From Cephalotus follicularis (lineage: Eukaryota; Streptophyta; Magnoliopsida; Oxalidales; Cephalotaceae): a stretch of DNA of 64,000 nucleotides. Where the stretch lies: positions 62,001 through 126,000 of the forward strand of contig BDDD01001487.1 of NCBI GenBank assembly GCA_001972305.1, in the 5' to 3' direction. Made by a program: the position numbers and the translations under genes. Below, in pieces: positions 35,500-49,622 of this stretch. The notes beneath the pieces are model-generated. The model was not told the DNA's origin. It ran no database searches and saw nothing but the letters and a program-made list of their open reading frames with translations. Position 1 is the first letter of the stretch, and each line of letters begins with the position of its first letter.

Positions 35500-37739
35500 T
35501 CACTGTCAATCAATGAAGTTAAGGCCTTCAAGTTTGTTTGTTTGTTTCTAGTATGCGGGACATTGCAGATTGGAATGAAGCCATATCTAGCAACCTAAGA
35601 AAAGGAAACAAAAACAAGAGTTAGCATTTATTCCAATTTTTATATGACTACCATAACACTTGGTCTTTAATGCTTATGGTTCCTCCCACTATTCTAATTG
35701 TATCTCATACCCCTATATGGAATTTGGGAGGTCTAACCTCCTAGTGGGGATTGGAATCCATTGCAACATATTATGGCCATTGCTTTAGCATGTCAAACCA
35801 TAATATATCCAATGGGTAGGCTATGTTGCCAATTTGCATCCAATGCAAGATCCAATCATAAGATTTGGCCTCTCAATTTAATATGGACTTAGCTTTGGCA
35901 TAACAAACCATTATAATCAAGATAAGTCATTACCCACAATCTACATCGCAATGCACTAGTTTTAACATCCAAACGTGCACGTGTCCAAATGCTAAAATAT
36001 AGACACCCTTTGCGGTGTCCAACACCGACGTTAACATAGCATCCCACTGGTTAAAAGTCTCAGCTTTAGCATGACAAACCGATAACCCGTGTACGCCACT
36101 CAACCTAGATCGTGGAGAGCCACGTCAGTCCACTCCATGTGTCCCTGGCGTTCAAACCAATTATTCCAGTTGAGGGAATTTTAGGTCTTACAATTTTATT
36201 TTACCAAGACTTTTTTAAAATTCATTGGTTATTTTAGCCAAGTCCAATTAATAACGGCTTTGCATGCAATACGTGTATATGGACAATCCATCTTATGCAA
36301 CCTAGATTTATTTCAAAAATAAATCAAATGGCATGGCTAAAGACTTTACTATAAGTAGTGACTTGAGCCAAAAGTCACTACTCGGTCTTCCTAGGTGTGA
36401 ATATTATATCTAACTAATACATTTTGCACCATGCATACATGGCTTTCAATGGTCTTGTACTTCTCTTCCTTTCTTGTCCACACTTCCTTGCAAAGTCTTT
36501 TTTACAAATGCAATTACATTCCAAATGAATTACATATAAATAATTAAAGAAAAAGAATACAAATTAAAGATGAGAAAAGATCCTATTCTAAAGAGGATAT
36601 AAGAAAAGAAAACAAATGGTGTATGCAAGCACCTTATTACAGACCGTTAAAACCATTAATGAATAGGAAGAAAAATAATCCATGAAAGAAAACCAAAACT
36701 AGGTCTAGTCCTTTAGACATCCATCATGCATAATAAAATTAAAGTTAATATTTAATATAAACTTTACTTAAATACATAAAGTGCCTCTCACAATGACCAA
36801 TTCCAAAATTTAATATCAGAGGTGGTTTAAGGGTTTAACTCCCACTAAATCAAGTAATGATTATAAACCCCCAAAGTGCCTTGACCCAAAAATTCTAAAC
36901 TTTTAGTATCATCGTTATTCTCTGTCAAAGCGGCAACAGTTTTACCAGTACCGCCAACGCTTTGTGTGACTGTCGACGCTTTGATAAAAACTGTCAACGG
37001 TTACAAAGAAGCTATGTGACACTATGTCAACACACTACATTTCCCTTTTGATAGGACTTTTGGGATACCAAAATTCTACACTATGCATAATTGTGGTATC
37101 CTTAAACTGCACTATGCGAGCTTTAAAGAGAAAAAATATGTACTATGCAAACTTTAAGTCTAAGCCCATATCATGCGGCCTATGCATTCAAATATTCTTC
37201 AACCATTGTTCGTTAACTAGAAATCATGTGCATTTACTAAGATTACAAGCACGAGTGTCCTGGAGCTAGACGATAGTTGCAGAAATGCTCCCACTACCTA
37301 AACAACACGTAAAAGTGCAGAAAATTTCTGCATAATCCAAGTTATGCCACACCAATTTCACAAGTCCACATAACTAGTCAAACGAGTTCTGAATCACATT
37401 CCGTCTTTTGGAAAATACTCGTAATGCAGTCGTCTATAAGTTCAAAGTAGCACCCAATGCCCCTTCAAATAGGATAGCAAGAATTGGAGCATAACTGCCC
37501 CTATACGTAGAAATCTGCACTATGCAGTTTTTGCATAGAGTAATTACACAAATACAAAATAATAGTTCAAGTGCAATCCTATTACACCAAAAACTATTCA
37601 AACTATAAACAATACATCAAAGCACTCTACGGTCGAGTTCATACACAAAACCAAACCTCTAATTAAATCTCAAATTAGCCACTATCCTAGGCACAAAAAC
37701 ACATTCAATTATGGTAGATGTGGTTGGGTCTAATACCAC
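35500..37739 (-). other. Copia leader between 5' LTR and gag, about 2.2 kb
   Basis: Non-coding stretch, long for Copia. It has three degenerate copies of a block with 'gctttagcatgacaaacc' (near 35780, 35890 and 36063) and a small TCGA-type array at 36925-37010 ('actgtcgacgctttg'). No host gene motif seen. Confidence 0.6.
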
Positions 37740-39865
37740 TTTTAGGAGCATGTAATCCCTGAGGATCAGAATCGGATCTAAGCACAATAATTCCTCTAAG
37801 GAATGTGCAATGACATTATGGGGTGTAATTTTTAAAAGTTTACAACACAGCGAAAACAAAACCCCTTAATGCATTTAGACTATGCTAAATCCAAATTGGA
37901 TAATGCTAACATTCAATTAGTCCAACTAATTCCAAATTGGAGAATGCTAATATTCCATTAGTCCAAGTAATTCCAAATTGGAGAATGGTAACATTCCCTT
38001 AGTCCAAATTCAAACCAAGGATCACCACACCAATTCCATAATGAAATTATCACATATGCATGCTAATGTGACAAACCAAATACAAAGAGAATGTTTGGAA
38101 GCTATATCAATATTGGAGGCTCTTTCTCTTTTCCGGTACTTACTTCTAGAAGATCCCTTGTGTGATTCCAAGTCCACACCATCTCCAAGATGCCAAATCC
38201 TTTTCTTTTCTCCAAGAAAAATTTCGGCCACTCCAAGACTCCAAAGTCTAGATTTTCTAGTTTCTAATTCAAGCTTCAATTACACCATGTAAGTCATCCC
38301 AAGACAATAGATGTTTCAAAGGATATCTATTTGTGTAAGAGTTTGCACCCTAATATATATGCTAAGAAGGGTCAATCAAAATTGACAAGAATTTATCAAT
38401 TCCAATCCACTTTAAGTAGTTATTAGGTCTTGGTGATGAAAATCAATGAAGGGAGTAAGAGAAATTCAAACTCTAAGCTTGTAGAAATGGAGAAGATAAT
38501 AAGCAAACCCTAGGTTTCTTTCTTTCTCCTTTTCTCTCTCTAAAATTTTGTCCAAGCATGAAGATAAAGAGAGTTCTCTAGACTTTCCAAAAGCTTATCC
38601 CTTAATATATCAGTTAGTAAGACTATGTAAGATTGTGACAAGCGTCAACCATCCAATGGTGACACCTCTCACATAGTCTACCAATCAAAGTATGATTTTA
38701 TAATTATCACCAATATATAAATGCCCAAAATTTATTGAGATACCGCTCTCGAATAGGGACCCTAAAATCTCGGTTATTATCGGCAGCGTTGATAAATTAG
38801 CGAAATGCCCCGAGGGTTCAGTTTATTCATCTAAATAGTCTCAGACCTATTTAAATGCTCACAAACTAATATCTAATATTATCTAGGTGAGAAATTAATC
38901 TAATCAATTTCCTCACTCTTTACCACATACTTCCGTGACACGCGACTTTTTCCGATCGATAGTTAGCATGTACTATAATCTCTTGTCATACTTGGTCCCG
39001 ACTAAGGTCTAGGGTAAGGATACATGTCAACCCCAGTATTACCTCAGTAACTAAAATATCTTATCATTACTGGGACTTTCGATAGACCTCCCCATAAATC
39101 TAATTTCCAGTCCACCTTAACCTTGACCAAGGATTTCAACAGTTCAAAGCATAATCAGACTAATTTAGAGTCGATTACCTTCGCTCATGTGTGACAATCC
39201 CATATTGCAAACTCACTTATATTCATACAGATTCCATCAAGCCCAAAGACCACCGAATTGTCAACCCCGCAAAAGAACTGAGTAAGCTGGAGAACAAAGT
39301 AAGACAGTCTCTATACAATATAGAGTAGTCGCTCAAATCTAAGGATCAGACGAGTCCTCCACGAACTCGCTAAGTGTCCAACACTTATACACAACTGCCA
39401 CATGTAGGAATCACTATTGACACGAGAATAGCAACTACCCAAATAGTGTTTCCTAAGCTACTCCAGTTTAGTGTATACGCTCCAAGCGTACTCCTGACCC
39501 TTGCTCTAGTGTTCCCCATAGATGGTAGTGAGAGACACCATCCTCCCCTTCCCGGGAGCATGCAACATGCGCGCAAGTCTATCCGGTTCATGAATGCCCA
39601 GAAAGTGAACCTACGACTTGGAACTAATTCGACACAAGGAATAAGGTATCCAATCCCACTGACTTCATGATTGGCATCCAATCGTGTGCCAGGGCATCAC
39701 AAGTGTAAGTGAGTAAATTAATCTACTTCAATTATGTGATAAAACACAAATGATTATGCTATAAACAATAACACGTATCATATAAATGGAAAAAAACTGT
39801 TTATATACAGATAAGTCCCAATACATAAGCCCATCCAATGGCTTGTTGGGTCACCCTATCTAACA
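37740..39865 (-). repeat. Copia 5' LTR
   Basis: Full-length partner of 29386-31514. Confidence 0.9.
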
Positions 39866-42800
39866 GACAGTTGACCTCTGAGTTTGACTTCTATCACGAA
39901 GATTGCTACTCAAGCCAGACAGCTTTAGAATTTTGCAGAGGAGAGCAGACAGATGTGGAACAAATCTAGCACCCATCCAGTGCCTACTTTGTGGTACAGT
40001 GATGGTAGTAGCAGTGACAGTGGTAAGTCTCATAAGACGAATAGTAGTGATTCTCCTGGTTCTCAATGTGGTAGTCCTTCTAGTGTTGGGAATCAGTCCC
40101 CGTTCACAAGCAGGGAAACCCAGTCAAGGAATTCTTGTCGGAGTAATAGGCCTAGAAGGCCCAATAAGAGTACACCTTCTAGGTTCTCTGATGCAAGTAA
40201 TCAGTGTTCTCCATCCCTTTGCATGCATTGTATAAGTACACCTTCTCGAGGGACTTCTCAGTCTAAAGGGAAGCAAGTTTCGGGTTTTACACCAACGAAC
40301 ATGCCAAAATTTTTTCCATGGATCTAGGTACTATGGCTGGGACTCAATGATTGGAGGTATCCTTCGAATTTTCTAGCTTTCAGCTTGGGTTCTTACAAAT
40401 CCGGGCTCATCCCACTCATTAATTGCATCTCTCATTATTCTTAGCATGGGTTTGAGCCTTGAATGGTTGCCTTTCCTCATGGAGGTTAGTACACCTCTCA
40501 GTGAGTCAGTGACCATCGATGAAGTGTATAGAGATTGTGTTTTAGAGATTGATGGTCGTTGCTCACGAGCTAACCTTACTATTCTCCCTGAACAGGACCT
40601 TGATGTGATTATTGGGATGGATTGGCTATCTGTACATTATGCTTAGGTCAATTGCTATCAGCAAGTGGTGAGCTTTTGCCCATATGGACAGTTACATTTC
40701 CGGTTCGTTGGGACCTTGGATCCGTACAGTGTACCAAGGATTTTGGCCTTACATGCAGACAGACTATTGAGACAGGGTTGCTGGGGATACTTAGTACATG
40801 TAATTCATACCAACAAATGACAATTAAGCTTGGAGGATATTCCAGTGGTGTGCGAGTTCGAGGATGTGTTTCCTCAGGACTAGACATCATTGCTGCCTAA
40901 TAGAGAGACAAAGTTTGCCATTGATCTTCTACTTGGGACTTCTCCAATCTCCAGAGCACAATACTGTATGGCACTGATTGAACTAAAGGAACTGAAGGTA
41001 CAGTTACAGGACCTTCTTGACAAGGGTTTCATACACCCGAGTGTTTCTACTTGGTGAGAACCTGTTATTTGTCAAGAAGAAGCAAGGATCACTGTGGATA
41101 TGCATCAATTACTGGTAGCTTAACAGGGTTACAGTGAAGAACAAGTACCCTCTTCCGAACATTAATGAGTTGTTTGACCAGCTAAGGGGTGCTACAGTGT
41201 TTCCTAAACTCGATTTGAGATTGGGTTATTACCAGCCGAGAGTCAGACAGAGTGACATTGTGAAGTCTGCTTTGAGGTCCAAATGGCCATTATGACTTTT
41301 TAGTTATGCCTTTTGGTGTGACTAATTCACCTGCCGCTTTCATGGACTTGATGAACCGAGTATTTAGCACTTACTTGGACCAATTTATAGTGGTCTTCAT
41401 TGATGACATCCCGGTTTATTCTAAGACCGATGAGGAGCATGCCCAGTACCTTTATACAGTGTTGAAGAACTTGAGAGATCGTCAACTGTATTCCAAGTTC
41501 AACAAGCATGGATTTTGGCTATTGAATGTTGTTTTTCTTGGGCATAGCATATCCAGTAGTGGGTTATAAGTGGATCCATCAAAGATAGAGGCAGTGAAGG
41601 ATTGGAAAGGCCATAGAATGTTTCTATAGTCCATAGTTTCATGGGACTAGAGGGTTATTACGGCAGATTCATCGGGGATTCTCACGGATTACCACTCCGT
41701 TGACTCAACTTACTAAAAAAACACACAGCTTTTTTATGGGATTTTGGCTGTGAACAGAGTTTTTAGGAGCTAAAGGAGATATTGATTTTGGCACCTATCT
41801 TAGCTTTTCCTGATGGGAATGAGAACTTTGTGGTTTATACATATGCTTCAGGAAAAGGACTTGGATGTGTCTTTATGCAGCATGGGAAAGTCATTGCTTA
41901 TACATCCAAGAAGATCAAACTTCATGAAGAAAACTACCCGGTGCATGATCTTGAGTTGGTGACCATCATCTTTGCTCTCAGAAAATGGTACCACTACCTT
42001 TATGGCAACAAAATTTGTAGTTTATACGTACCATAAGATCCTGAAGCACCTCTTCTCTCAGAAAGAGTTGAACATGAGACAGAGAAGATGGTTTGAGCAA
42101 CTTAATTACTACATTTTTGATATTGAGAGTCATCCAGGGAAGGTGAATGTCATCATGGATGCTTTGAGTCACATGATAGCTTGTATGACACTTTCTTCAG
42201 TTTATGCACAACCTTCTTTGCTTCATCAGATTCGAGATCTTTAGTTTCCTAGTAAAGAGTTACAGAAAGTAGCCACAGCCACAGATGGAGACTTGAAGCT
42301 GGATTTCACCCAGACTGCCGATGATTTTTTGAGGTACCAAGGCAAAGTTTACGTTCTAGCCAACAAAGAGCTAAAGGAAGAACTTCTATATTAAGCTCAC
42401 ATATCTCGTTTCTCTATTCCTCTTTGGATTATGAAGATGTATCAAGACCTTAAGCTCGGTTATTGGTGGAACGATATGAAGCGAGAGATTATAGCGTTCA
42501 TAGCAAGGTGGCTAACTTATCTACAGGTTAAGGCAGACCACAAGTGGCAAGTGGGTTTGCTTCAGCCCTTGTTTATTCCCGAGTGGAAGTGGGAACACTT
42601 GACTGTGGATTTTGTCTTCGAATTGTCATTGATACGTAGTAAGCATGATGCTAGATGGGTCTTGGTCAATCGGCTTACAGAGTTGGCTCACTTCATACCT
42701 ATTCGGATGACTTATTACATGGATAGATTGTCTTGGTTGTATGTGAAAGTGATAATCATGCCTTATGGAGCCCCTGCTAGCATAGTATCGGACAGAGATA

Positions 42801-43650
42801 GCCATTTCACTTATGGGTTTTGGAAGAAGCTGCAAACAGCTATGGGTATGCAGTTGAACTTTAGCACTACTTTTCACCCATAGATGATGGATTGTCCGAG
42901 AGAACCATATAGATACTGGAAGACATGCTTCAAGTATGTGCTACTGATTTTGGAGGCTATTAGAATGATGACCTGTCCCTTATCAAATTCTCTTATAATA
43001 ATAGCTATCATGAGAGTATTCAGATGGTCCTGTATGGAGCACTGTATGGAAGAAAGTGTCAATCACCAGTTTTTTGGGATCAGGTCAACGAGAGATGCCT
43101 TTTGGGACTGGAGATGGTCAAGATGACATCAGAAAAGGTGAGGCTCATTCGAGACCTATTATTGGTTGCACAGGATCAACATAAGAGATATGTCGATGTT
43201 CATCATCGAGGTTTGGAGTTTGATGTTTGTGACCATGTGTTTCTCAAGGTGTCTCCAACTAAGGGCGTTATGAGATTTGGTAAGAAAGGGAAGCTTTCTC
43301 CATGTTTCATTGGACCGTTCGAGATCTTGGAACATATAGGACGTCTTGCTTACAGACTTGCCGTAGCTCCAACATTATCGAGCGTTCATGATATGTTCCA
43401 TGTTTCGTAATTGAGGAAGTATCATCAGGATCCTTCACACGTCATCGTGTACAGACAGATACAATTCAAACCAGACTTTCCTATTCAGAGACGCCGGTTC
43501 AAATCATTGATAGGGAGGTCAGAGTGCTAAGGAACAAGACCATTCCCTTTCTCAAGGTGGAGAGGTGTACTTCAGAGTGTGAGGATAACATTAGAGAGAG
43601 ATACCGTTCTTTATTCTGATTGTTGAACTTGGGGACCAGATTCTTATAAG
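39866..43650 (+). pseudogene. Element G gag remainder and pol region
   Basis: After the Copia insertion: end of gag (39866-40330), protease (about 40480-40650, DLDVIIGMDWLSVH), reverse transcriptase (about 40900-41570, [17 protein letters not shown] and FIDDI), RNase H (about 41760-42180, [15 protein letters not shown]), integrase (about 42430-43060, EHLTVDFVFELSLIRSKHD and IVSDRDSHFTYGFW) and a GPFEIL block with chromodomain-like sequence (about 43300-43610, VQIIDREVRVLRNKTIPFL). The order and the chromodomain place it among chromoviruses. Fossil, broken. Confidence 0.85.
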
Positions 43651-43659
43651 GGGGGAGAA

Positions 43660-46600
43660 TGTAACGACCCAAACTATTGTAATGTATTTTATCATAATTA
43701 TGCATTATTGATATTGTATTGACAGATTGGGGTACATATCTATAAACCCGGTATATGATTATTGATGGGATTAGAGTATTTTGTATACTTATCCTTATTT
43801 TATTGATTGAACATGCATACTCAAACTATTGTTTGGATGCATTTAAGTTGAGTTTCAGAAGGCGGAACGCTGTTGTTTATAACCATATATTTTAAATGAA
43901 CAGTGATTGCTCATTTTCCTTTATAAACACTTTTTTCTCTCTTTTCTCTCACAACTCACATTCTCTGTTCTCCAGTCGATTCCTCAGCCCCTCTCTCCCT
44001 CTCATCTCTAAATCTTGACATCACCCAAACACCACATCTTCCTCCTCCATAATACCGAACGAAAACATAACAGAAATCTAAACAAAAGACTGATACGAAA
44101 CGGATGTGGTGATCTGAAAGCATATCTTATAACAACTGATTCAAACAAAGTCTGAAATTTTAAGCAATCATAAATAAAAATGAATCATAATACGATATCC
44201 AAATACTGAAATCGTAACTGAAACAAAACCAAAGTCTGAAATTGCTTCTAATGAAAACTAATCTGATCCTACTGGAAAACACAAGATCCAACTCCTAGCT
44301 GATACTCTGACAAGTGGGTAATTCTCATCACACGTTTCCCCTATCCTTCTGAAAACCTGCCGCATAGAAACAAAAACGCGGTTGAGCAAACCTCAGTACG
44401 GATAAGGAATTAAAACAGTAAACGGTAAACAAAATAATTTGAACTCTAAATTCAGTAAAGTAACATAGTAAATATTCTTGAAAAGTAAAACAGAATATTT
44501 AAAAGCGAACAGTTATAAAATCATCATAACTTTGCGAAAACGTAATATCATAATTCAAAACATTATCTGATTCATAATTTCATAACAGGGAATTTCTGAC
44601 ATACATACATATATAGGTGCAAGGGGTTCGCGAGGCCCAAATGCTCTGACGAAAAGTCGTGTACGACACTACACAATCAATCCCAAATACTGAATTTCTG
44701 ACATAACTAGAGTATACTCATATGCCTTAAAAGGATCCATATCCTACCCTCAGGATACATATTTAAAAGAGACGTCGTAGACCGATTACACCGCCACGGT
44801 AGGTGTCATGTTCTCTGTGCCAAAGAACATGCCTATGATACCTCATAGGTAGGGTTTTTCTCTGTATGTTATTATGCTAAAAATATTGTTTTAATCTAAA
44901 ACAATTTAAATAATTTCTAAACAATTTCTGATCTTATCTGAAAACAAAATCTCAACTGTATCTGAAGTTAACATACTCCGAAAGTGAAAGCCATGTTAAT
45001 ATCTTTGATAGTGAAAAACACGCATATCAAAACCAATATCCGATGTAACAATACTAAAATTCATTCAATAAAATTATTATCAGAATGACAATATCCGTAT
45101 CAAATAGAAATATATTCCGAATAAAACCAGGAACATATTGATAATAACATAAATCCGTACAAAATCATCATTTAATGAAAGTTTAATCGAAGGAGTACCA
45201 AAGAACGAAGAATCCGTACAAAAACATGTTTTAATTCATTTCAGTAAGATGAAAGGAATAAGCCAAAGAGCAGAAAATCCGTACCCTAGCTGATCGAACA
45301 ATCTAAACAAATACGAATACCGGATAAAAGTATCCTAGAAGTGTCCTAAACTCCACCAGGAATGATATTAAGACCTAAACATATAAGCTCAACATCATAT
45401 AACATAAAAGAAACCAAAACATCCAAAACTGTCATAAAGCGTCGACCGTTTGTTCCTAGGCGTCGACGGTTTAATAGCAAAAAGGGACAAAGCGTCGAGC
45501 CAAGAGTCGACAGACTAAGGCATAAAACAACACAAAGCGGCGACGCTCAGAACGAAAGCATCGACGGTTTGCGTCAGACACAACATACCAACAGCAGAAA
45601 GCAGTTTCAATTCCATGGACAATTCAGATTTTTCATATTCAGAAGTTATAATAGCTATAACCAAACCTATAAACATGTCATATGAGTCTATAATTATCAG
45701 TATGACGATTACAAACACGAAATCATGAAAATAACAAGTTTAGCATAGTGTGTTCATGTCAAAATATGGTTTTAAAATAGTTTACCCAATCATGAATTAT
45801 ATTCTGACTTTTCCGGTGTATAATCTGTAAAAACAGTAGTATACATATGTATACAAACATCAATGACATGATTTCCAGTTTTTAATCATCAAAATTACAA
45901 ATCATGCATAAAACCCATGAATGAACATAGCAGAAATTTAGTTTCAACAGACCTCCTAAATAATGCTCAAAATAAATTTATAGTCGGTTTTAATACAAAT
46001 TAAAAGATGATATAAAAACTACATAGTACTAGCTACAATTTTCGTTTAGAATTTACCTCCAGAAAACGTCGAAATCAGCGTAGAAAAACGTGTTGCAAGG
46101 TTGCTGTTTGTTTGTCAAAAGTGCAGAAAAGGTTTATGCTTTTTAAAACAATTGTCTGGTTAAATGCGAAATCTGAATTTTAATTGTCAAAATCAGTATA
46201 TTAGGACATTACCATACTAACCAAAATGCGTCTATCACCTAAGGAAATCGGATAGCCAGAAAAAGGAAAGAATCCACCCTTCCAAAAACACTGTCACCGT
46301 CCAAACTGATATGGAAAGCCGAACAAAGCGTCGACTGTTTACTTAAAGCATCGACGGTTAAGCACATAAATACAAAACGCGTCGAAGTCACACTTTTAGG
46401 CGTCGACGTGCCACCCAGCAGCCAAAGCGTTGGCGGTTCTAAAGAGAGCATCGGCGCTTTGTGCCCAGAAAACAAAAATAACATAATTCAAGAAAAAATC
46501 AAAAAGGTCCACAAACCATAGCATAACTCAAAAAGGATATGATGCCAAACAATAAACATATAAACATGTCAACATAGAAAACGGGATATTACACGTCCAC

Positions 46601-48965
46601 TACCGCTATCACCTTTCAATAGTTTTCTTGGGTGGTTTGGAACTTGTCTTTCCATCTAGAACACTTTTCAGAAGCTTTGATGCATTAGGGAGCCTTAGAC
46701 TTGAGTCTAATCTCTGATTTCTACTGATATTCATCAAAACAAGCTTCTAAGTGTTAGGTAGGGTTTCTATATCTAAAATATAATTGATTATGTGCATATA
46801 AACTGTATTTGAATGATTGGAATGATTGTTATTGACTGAATTGGTTAATTGATTCAAATCGGTGAAAATTTGTTTATAGATCTAATTTAGCCCTTTTGTT
46901 GTTTAAGGACCTTCAGGCGGTCAAAATGACTTGATATCTTCATATGTTTTTTTTATCATGTCTATATAATTCCATAAAAGTTTTGTTTCAAACAGAAATG
47001 AAAAAGATTGTGAAAATCAAAAGTTATGCATTTTGGGGGTTTGTTGTCAAAATTGGGAATTCTGTAGAACTCGAGGCTCTAGTCGACTGGGAACCTGTTC
47101 CAATTGATTGGGATAGGTAAATTTAGATATTTTAGAGCCTTTAGTTGACTGGGAACTCACTCCAGTTGACTGGGATAGATTACATCCCCATTCAGTCGAC
47201 TAAAATAACTAGAAATCATGTCTAAATCTCCAAAATTGATGACAACCGACTGTGATGCTTTTTAAACATGAGAGTCGACTCTATTTTAAATGGTGTCGAC
47301 TCCATACTAAATTTACTGGGTTGTTATGCGATGATGATCTATTTGAAGTGTCCTTCACCTAGAATCAATTGTTAGACTGCGTATTGACACTTGACTTAGT
47401 TTTTTGAGCTAAACGCTGATTCTTGAAATCTAACCTTCGTCATTTGGGTTATCCCTTAGCACATGGTTACTCATTTTCAAACCGTTTGTAATGTTTTCAA
47501 ATGACCGATTGATCGGATTTCATTTGAGATTACTCAAGCACTTTTCAAACTGTTTTCTCCTTAGTTAGGCAGGTCATGATCTTTCGGTAGATCAATTGCT
47601 TCTACAACACTTTCAATTAACACGATTGACCAACTAATTCATCAACCAATAAATTTCTTGACTAACTTATTGAACCACAGTATTTTCATCAACTGACCAA
47701 TCGTATTTAACAATGGAATAGTCGTGTTGATGATTGAGTGATTGATTGAGACCATAGGCACGCAAGTGATCTCTAGTCGGACTCGCATGGTATTCCACTC
47801 CAATTAGACATCCGTTGTCTATTGGTCAGTGATATTGTCACCGACTATTTTGGATTGATTGATTAACCGTGACCATAGGTGTTTAGCGCTATCTAGTCAA
47901 GAAGCTAGGTGATGGTCGTACATCTATCTATGCCCTCTAGTTAGATGTTTACCACCTATTGGCTATTGACATTGATTGATTGATTGCATTGTATTATTCC
48001 TATAGAGTGGCCTAGTGATTATGGCCAGAGCCATAGGACATCATGTTTCGTCTACCGAAGTATCACACATTGCGCTCCTTTCTGTTTGAGCGATATTGTG
48101 CTCTTTTCAGGTCAAGCAATATTGTGCTCCTTTCGGGTCGAGTGATATTGTGCTCCCTCCGTGTTGAGTTATTGATCATTGTACTACTTTTGGGTTGAGC
48201 GATATTGCGCTCCTTTTGGGTTGAGCGATTTCTAGTATTGGCTAGAAGATCTAATTAGTCGGGATTGGCCAATCTTAGATGATTAGATACGTCCATCATC
48301 CTTTTTTGAAGGATTACCTTCTCATGATGTAGACTGTTGTTACTGACATTGATACCATATTGAAAGGTCATAAACTCTGTAGGAATATTGATTGATTGTC
48401 TGATAGATGATTGATATGAGTGATTGATTAGATCTCATTCCTATACGGTGGTATGGGACGATTGTATACGAATGGTTGATCACAGTTTGCATTCATGAAT
48501 CCACACACTGCCCATTGATATTGTACACATTGTTATTGCATACACTGATGTTGTACATCGTTATTGCATACTGATATATAGCATAATCTCCGCATGGGGA
48601 TGTACCTACTTGTCCCTATGGCTAACCCATGCTTCGGGACGGGGCTTTTACTTTTATTTCAGGTGGTTCTTCAGGGCCTAGTAGATGGGGAGGTTCTTAG
48701 TTGCTGTTGCTATTGCTGTTGAAGTTGGAGGATTTCACCTTTACTATTTTATCATTCATGTATAAGTATTTTACCTTGTTATAACATGTATTGTACTTCA
48801 ATTGAGCTTGTAATAAATTGTATTGTTTTCTGCAATCTACTTTAACAAGCTTGAGACATGTATGTAATGATGTTTTAAATTTATCCTACTTTTTGATATG
48901 GTACGACTATTGTATTGTATTGAATGTAACACCTCGGGTTTATTACCCGGATGCAAGGTGTTACA
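43660..48965 (+). repeat. Element G 3' LTR, interrupted by another LTR-like sequence
   Basis: Starts TGTAACGACCC after a polypurine tract (AGGGGGGAGA) and ends GGATGCAAGGTGTTACA. A TATA-like 'ctttataaacac' near 43920 and a following CT-rich leader indicate the promoter. Without the insertion the LTR is about 2.8 kb. An array of 'agtcgactgggaac'-type repeats lies at 47070-47310. Confidence 0.8.
44100..46594 (-). mobile_element. LTR-like insertion in the element G 3' LTR
   Basis: The right end reads ACGGGATATTACA; reverse-complemented this is TGTAATATCCCGT, a common LTR start. The left boundary near 44090-44110 is uncertain and no target duplication is found. It contains two TCGA-type arrays (45430-45560 and 46320-46460) and no coding domains, so it is probably a solo LTR. 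Confidence 0.5.
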
Positions 48966-49622
48966 ATACAAGTCCTTTTAATCAATTCCATGCCATTAAA
49001 ACTAGTTTTAGCCATTCAAATTCATTCTATCAAATTCTAGGTCAAAAACCCCTATTTTCCTCTTTAAAACCCTAACTTTCTATTCAATACAAATCAATCA
49101 ATTTCAATCAGTTCTATCCATTCAAATAAGTTCACATATGTGCATATGTGTGTAAATCATAGCATATTTATGTAGAGAGGTTTTTGTCTAAGATTGAAGC
49201 TTGTTCTTGGCCTCTAGATTGAGAAATTGGTTAAAGAACTCAAGTTATTGGTTAATGGAGCTTCAATCTTGTGTCAATCAAGTATCTTATCAATCTATAC
49301 CCAAAATAGCTTTGATTTGTTGTTGTTCTTGGCAGATTTGGTGACTTTGTGTGGCTTTTAGAGAGTGAGAGGAGAGAGAAGTAAAAGAGAGAAAAATGAA
49401 TGTGTTTTAAGTGTTTGGACCATATTTATAATCTCTCAACTAATATCTACCCCAATTTAAATCAATACAGTAAACAAACACTCAGTTAATCCATATGGGT
49501 ATTGGAAATACCCCACTCCATCAATATCCATATGCACAATTATTTATCATTTATATGTACTTTATATCAATATGTTGCAATAAATGCTAAAGCGGTAAGG
49601 GAGATGTTTTGGGACGTTAAAA
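48966..49622. mobile_element. Family A LTR fragment A2
   Basis: Matches 26921-27560 and continues to the family's right end ('ttttgggacgtt'). It directly follows the element G 3' LTR, so G was inserted into an A copy at 'ataca'. Because A1 also contains this segment, A1 and A2 must be different copies. Confidence 0.7.

Larger units (their letters stand above)
29386..39865 (-). mobile_element. Copia element (Angela-like), inserted in element G gag
   Basis: Fossil Ty1/Copia retrotransposon on the minus strand, flanked by the 5-bp target duplication gacag (29381-29385 and 39866-39870). The 5' LTR is 37740-39865 and the 3' LTR 29386-31514, each about 2.1 kb. Internal parts on the minus strand: an unusually long leader (about 37739-35500), gag, integrase, reverse transcriptase and RNase H, the Copia order. 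A TGGTATTAGA-like primer-binding site follows the 5' LTR and a GTGGGAGAT polypurine tract precedes the 3' LTR. The two LTRs differ by about one base in ten by eye, so insertion was some millions of years ago. Coding parts are broken, with about ten or more disruptions. Confidence 0.9.
27561..48965 (+). mobile_element. Element G: Ty3/Gypsy chromovirus-type (Tekay/Del-like), broken
   Basis: Fossil element on the plus strand. Parts: a truncated 5' LTR (27561-28606), a primer-binding site complementary to initiator Met tRNA (TGGTATCAGAG at 28609-28619), gag (from about 28700), protease, reverse transcriptase, RNase H, integrase with a chromodomain-like tail, a polypurine tract (about 43649-43659) and a 3' LTR (43660-48965). 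A Copia element is inserted in gag and an LTR-like sequence in the 3' LTR. The 5' and 3' LTRs share about 1 kb and differ by roughly one base in ten by eye, suggesting an age of some million years. The coding part is broken, with more than ten disruptions. Without insertions the element would be about 8 kb. Confidence 0.85.

Noticed and set aside
45362-46484. Open frames of 81-107 residues across the LTR-like insertion
   Set aside because: They are largely translations of the TCGA palindrome arrays.
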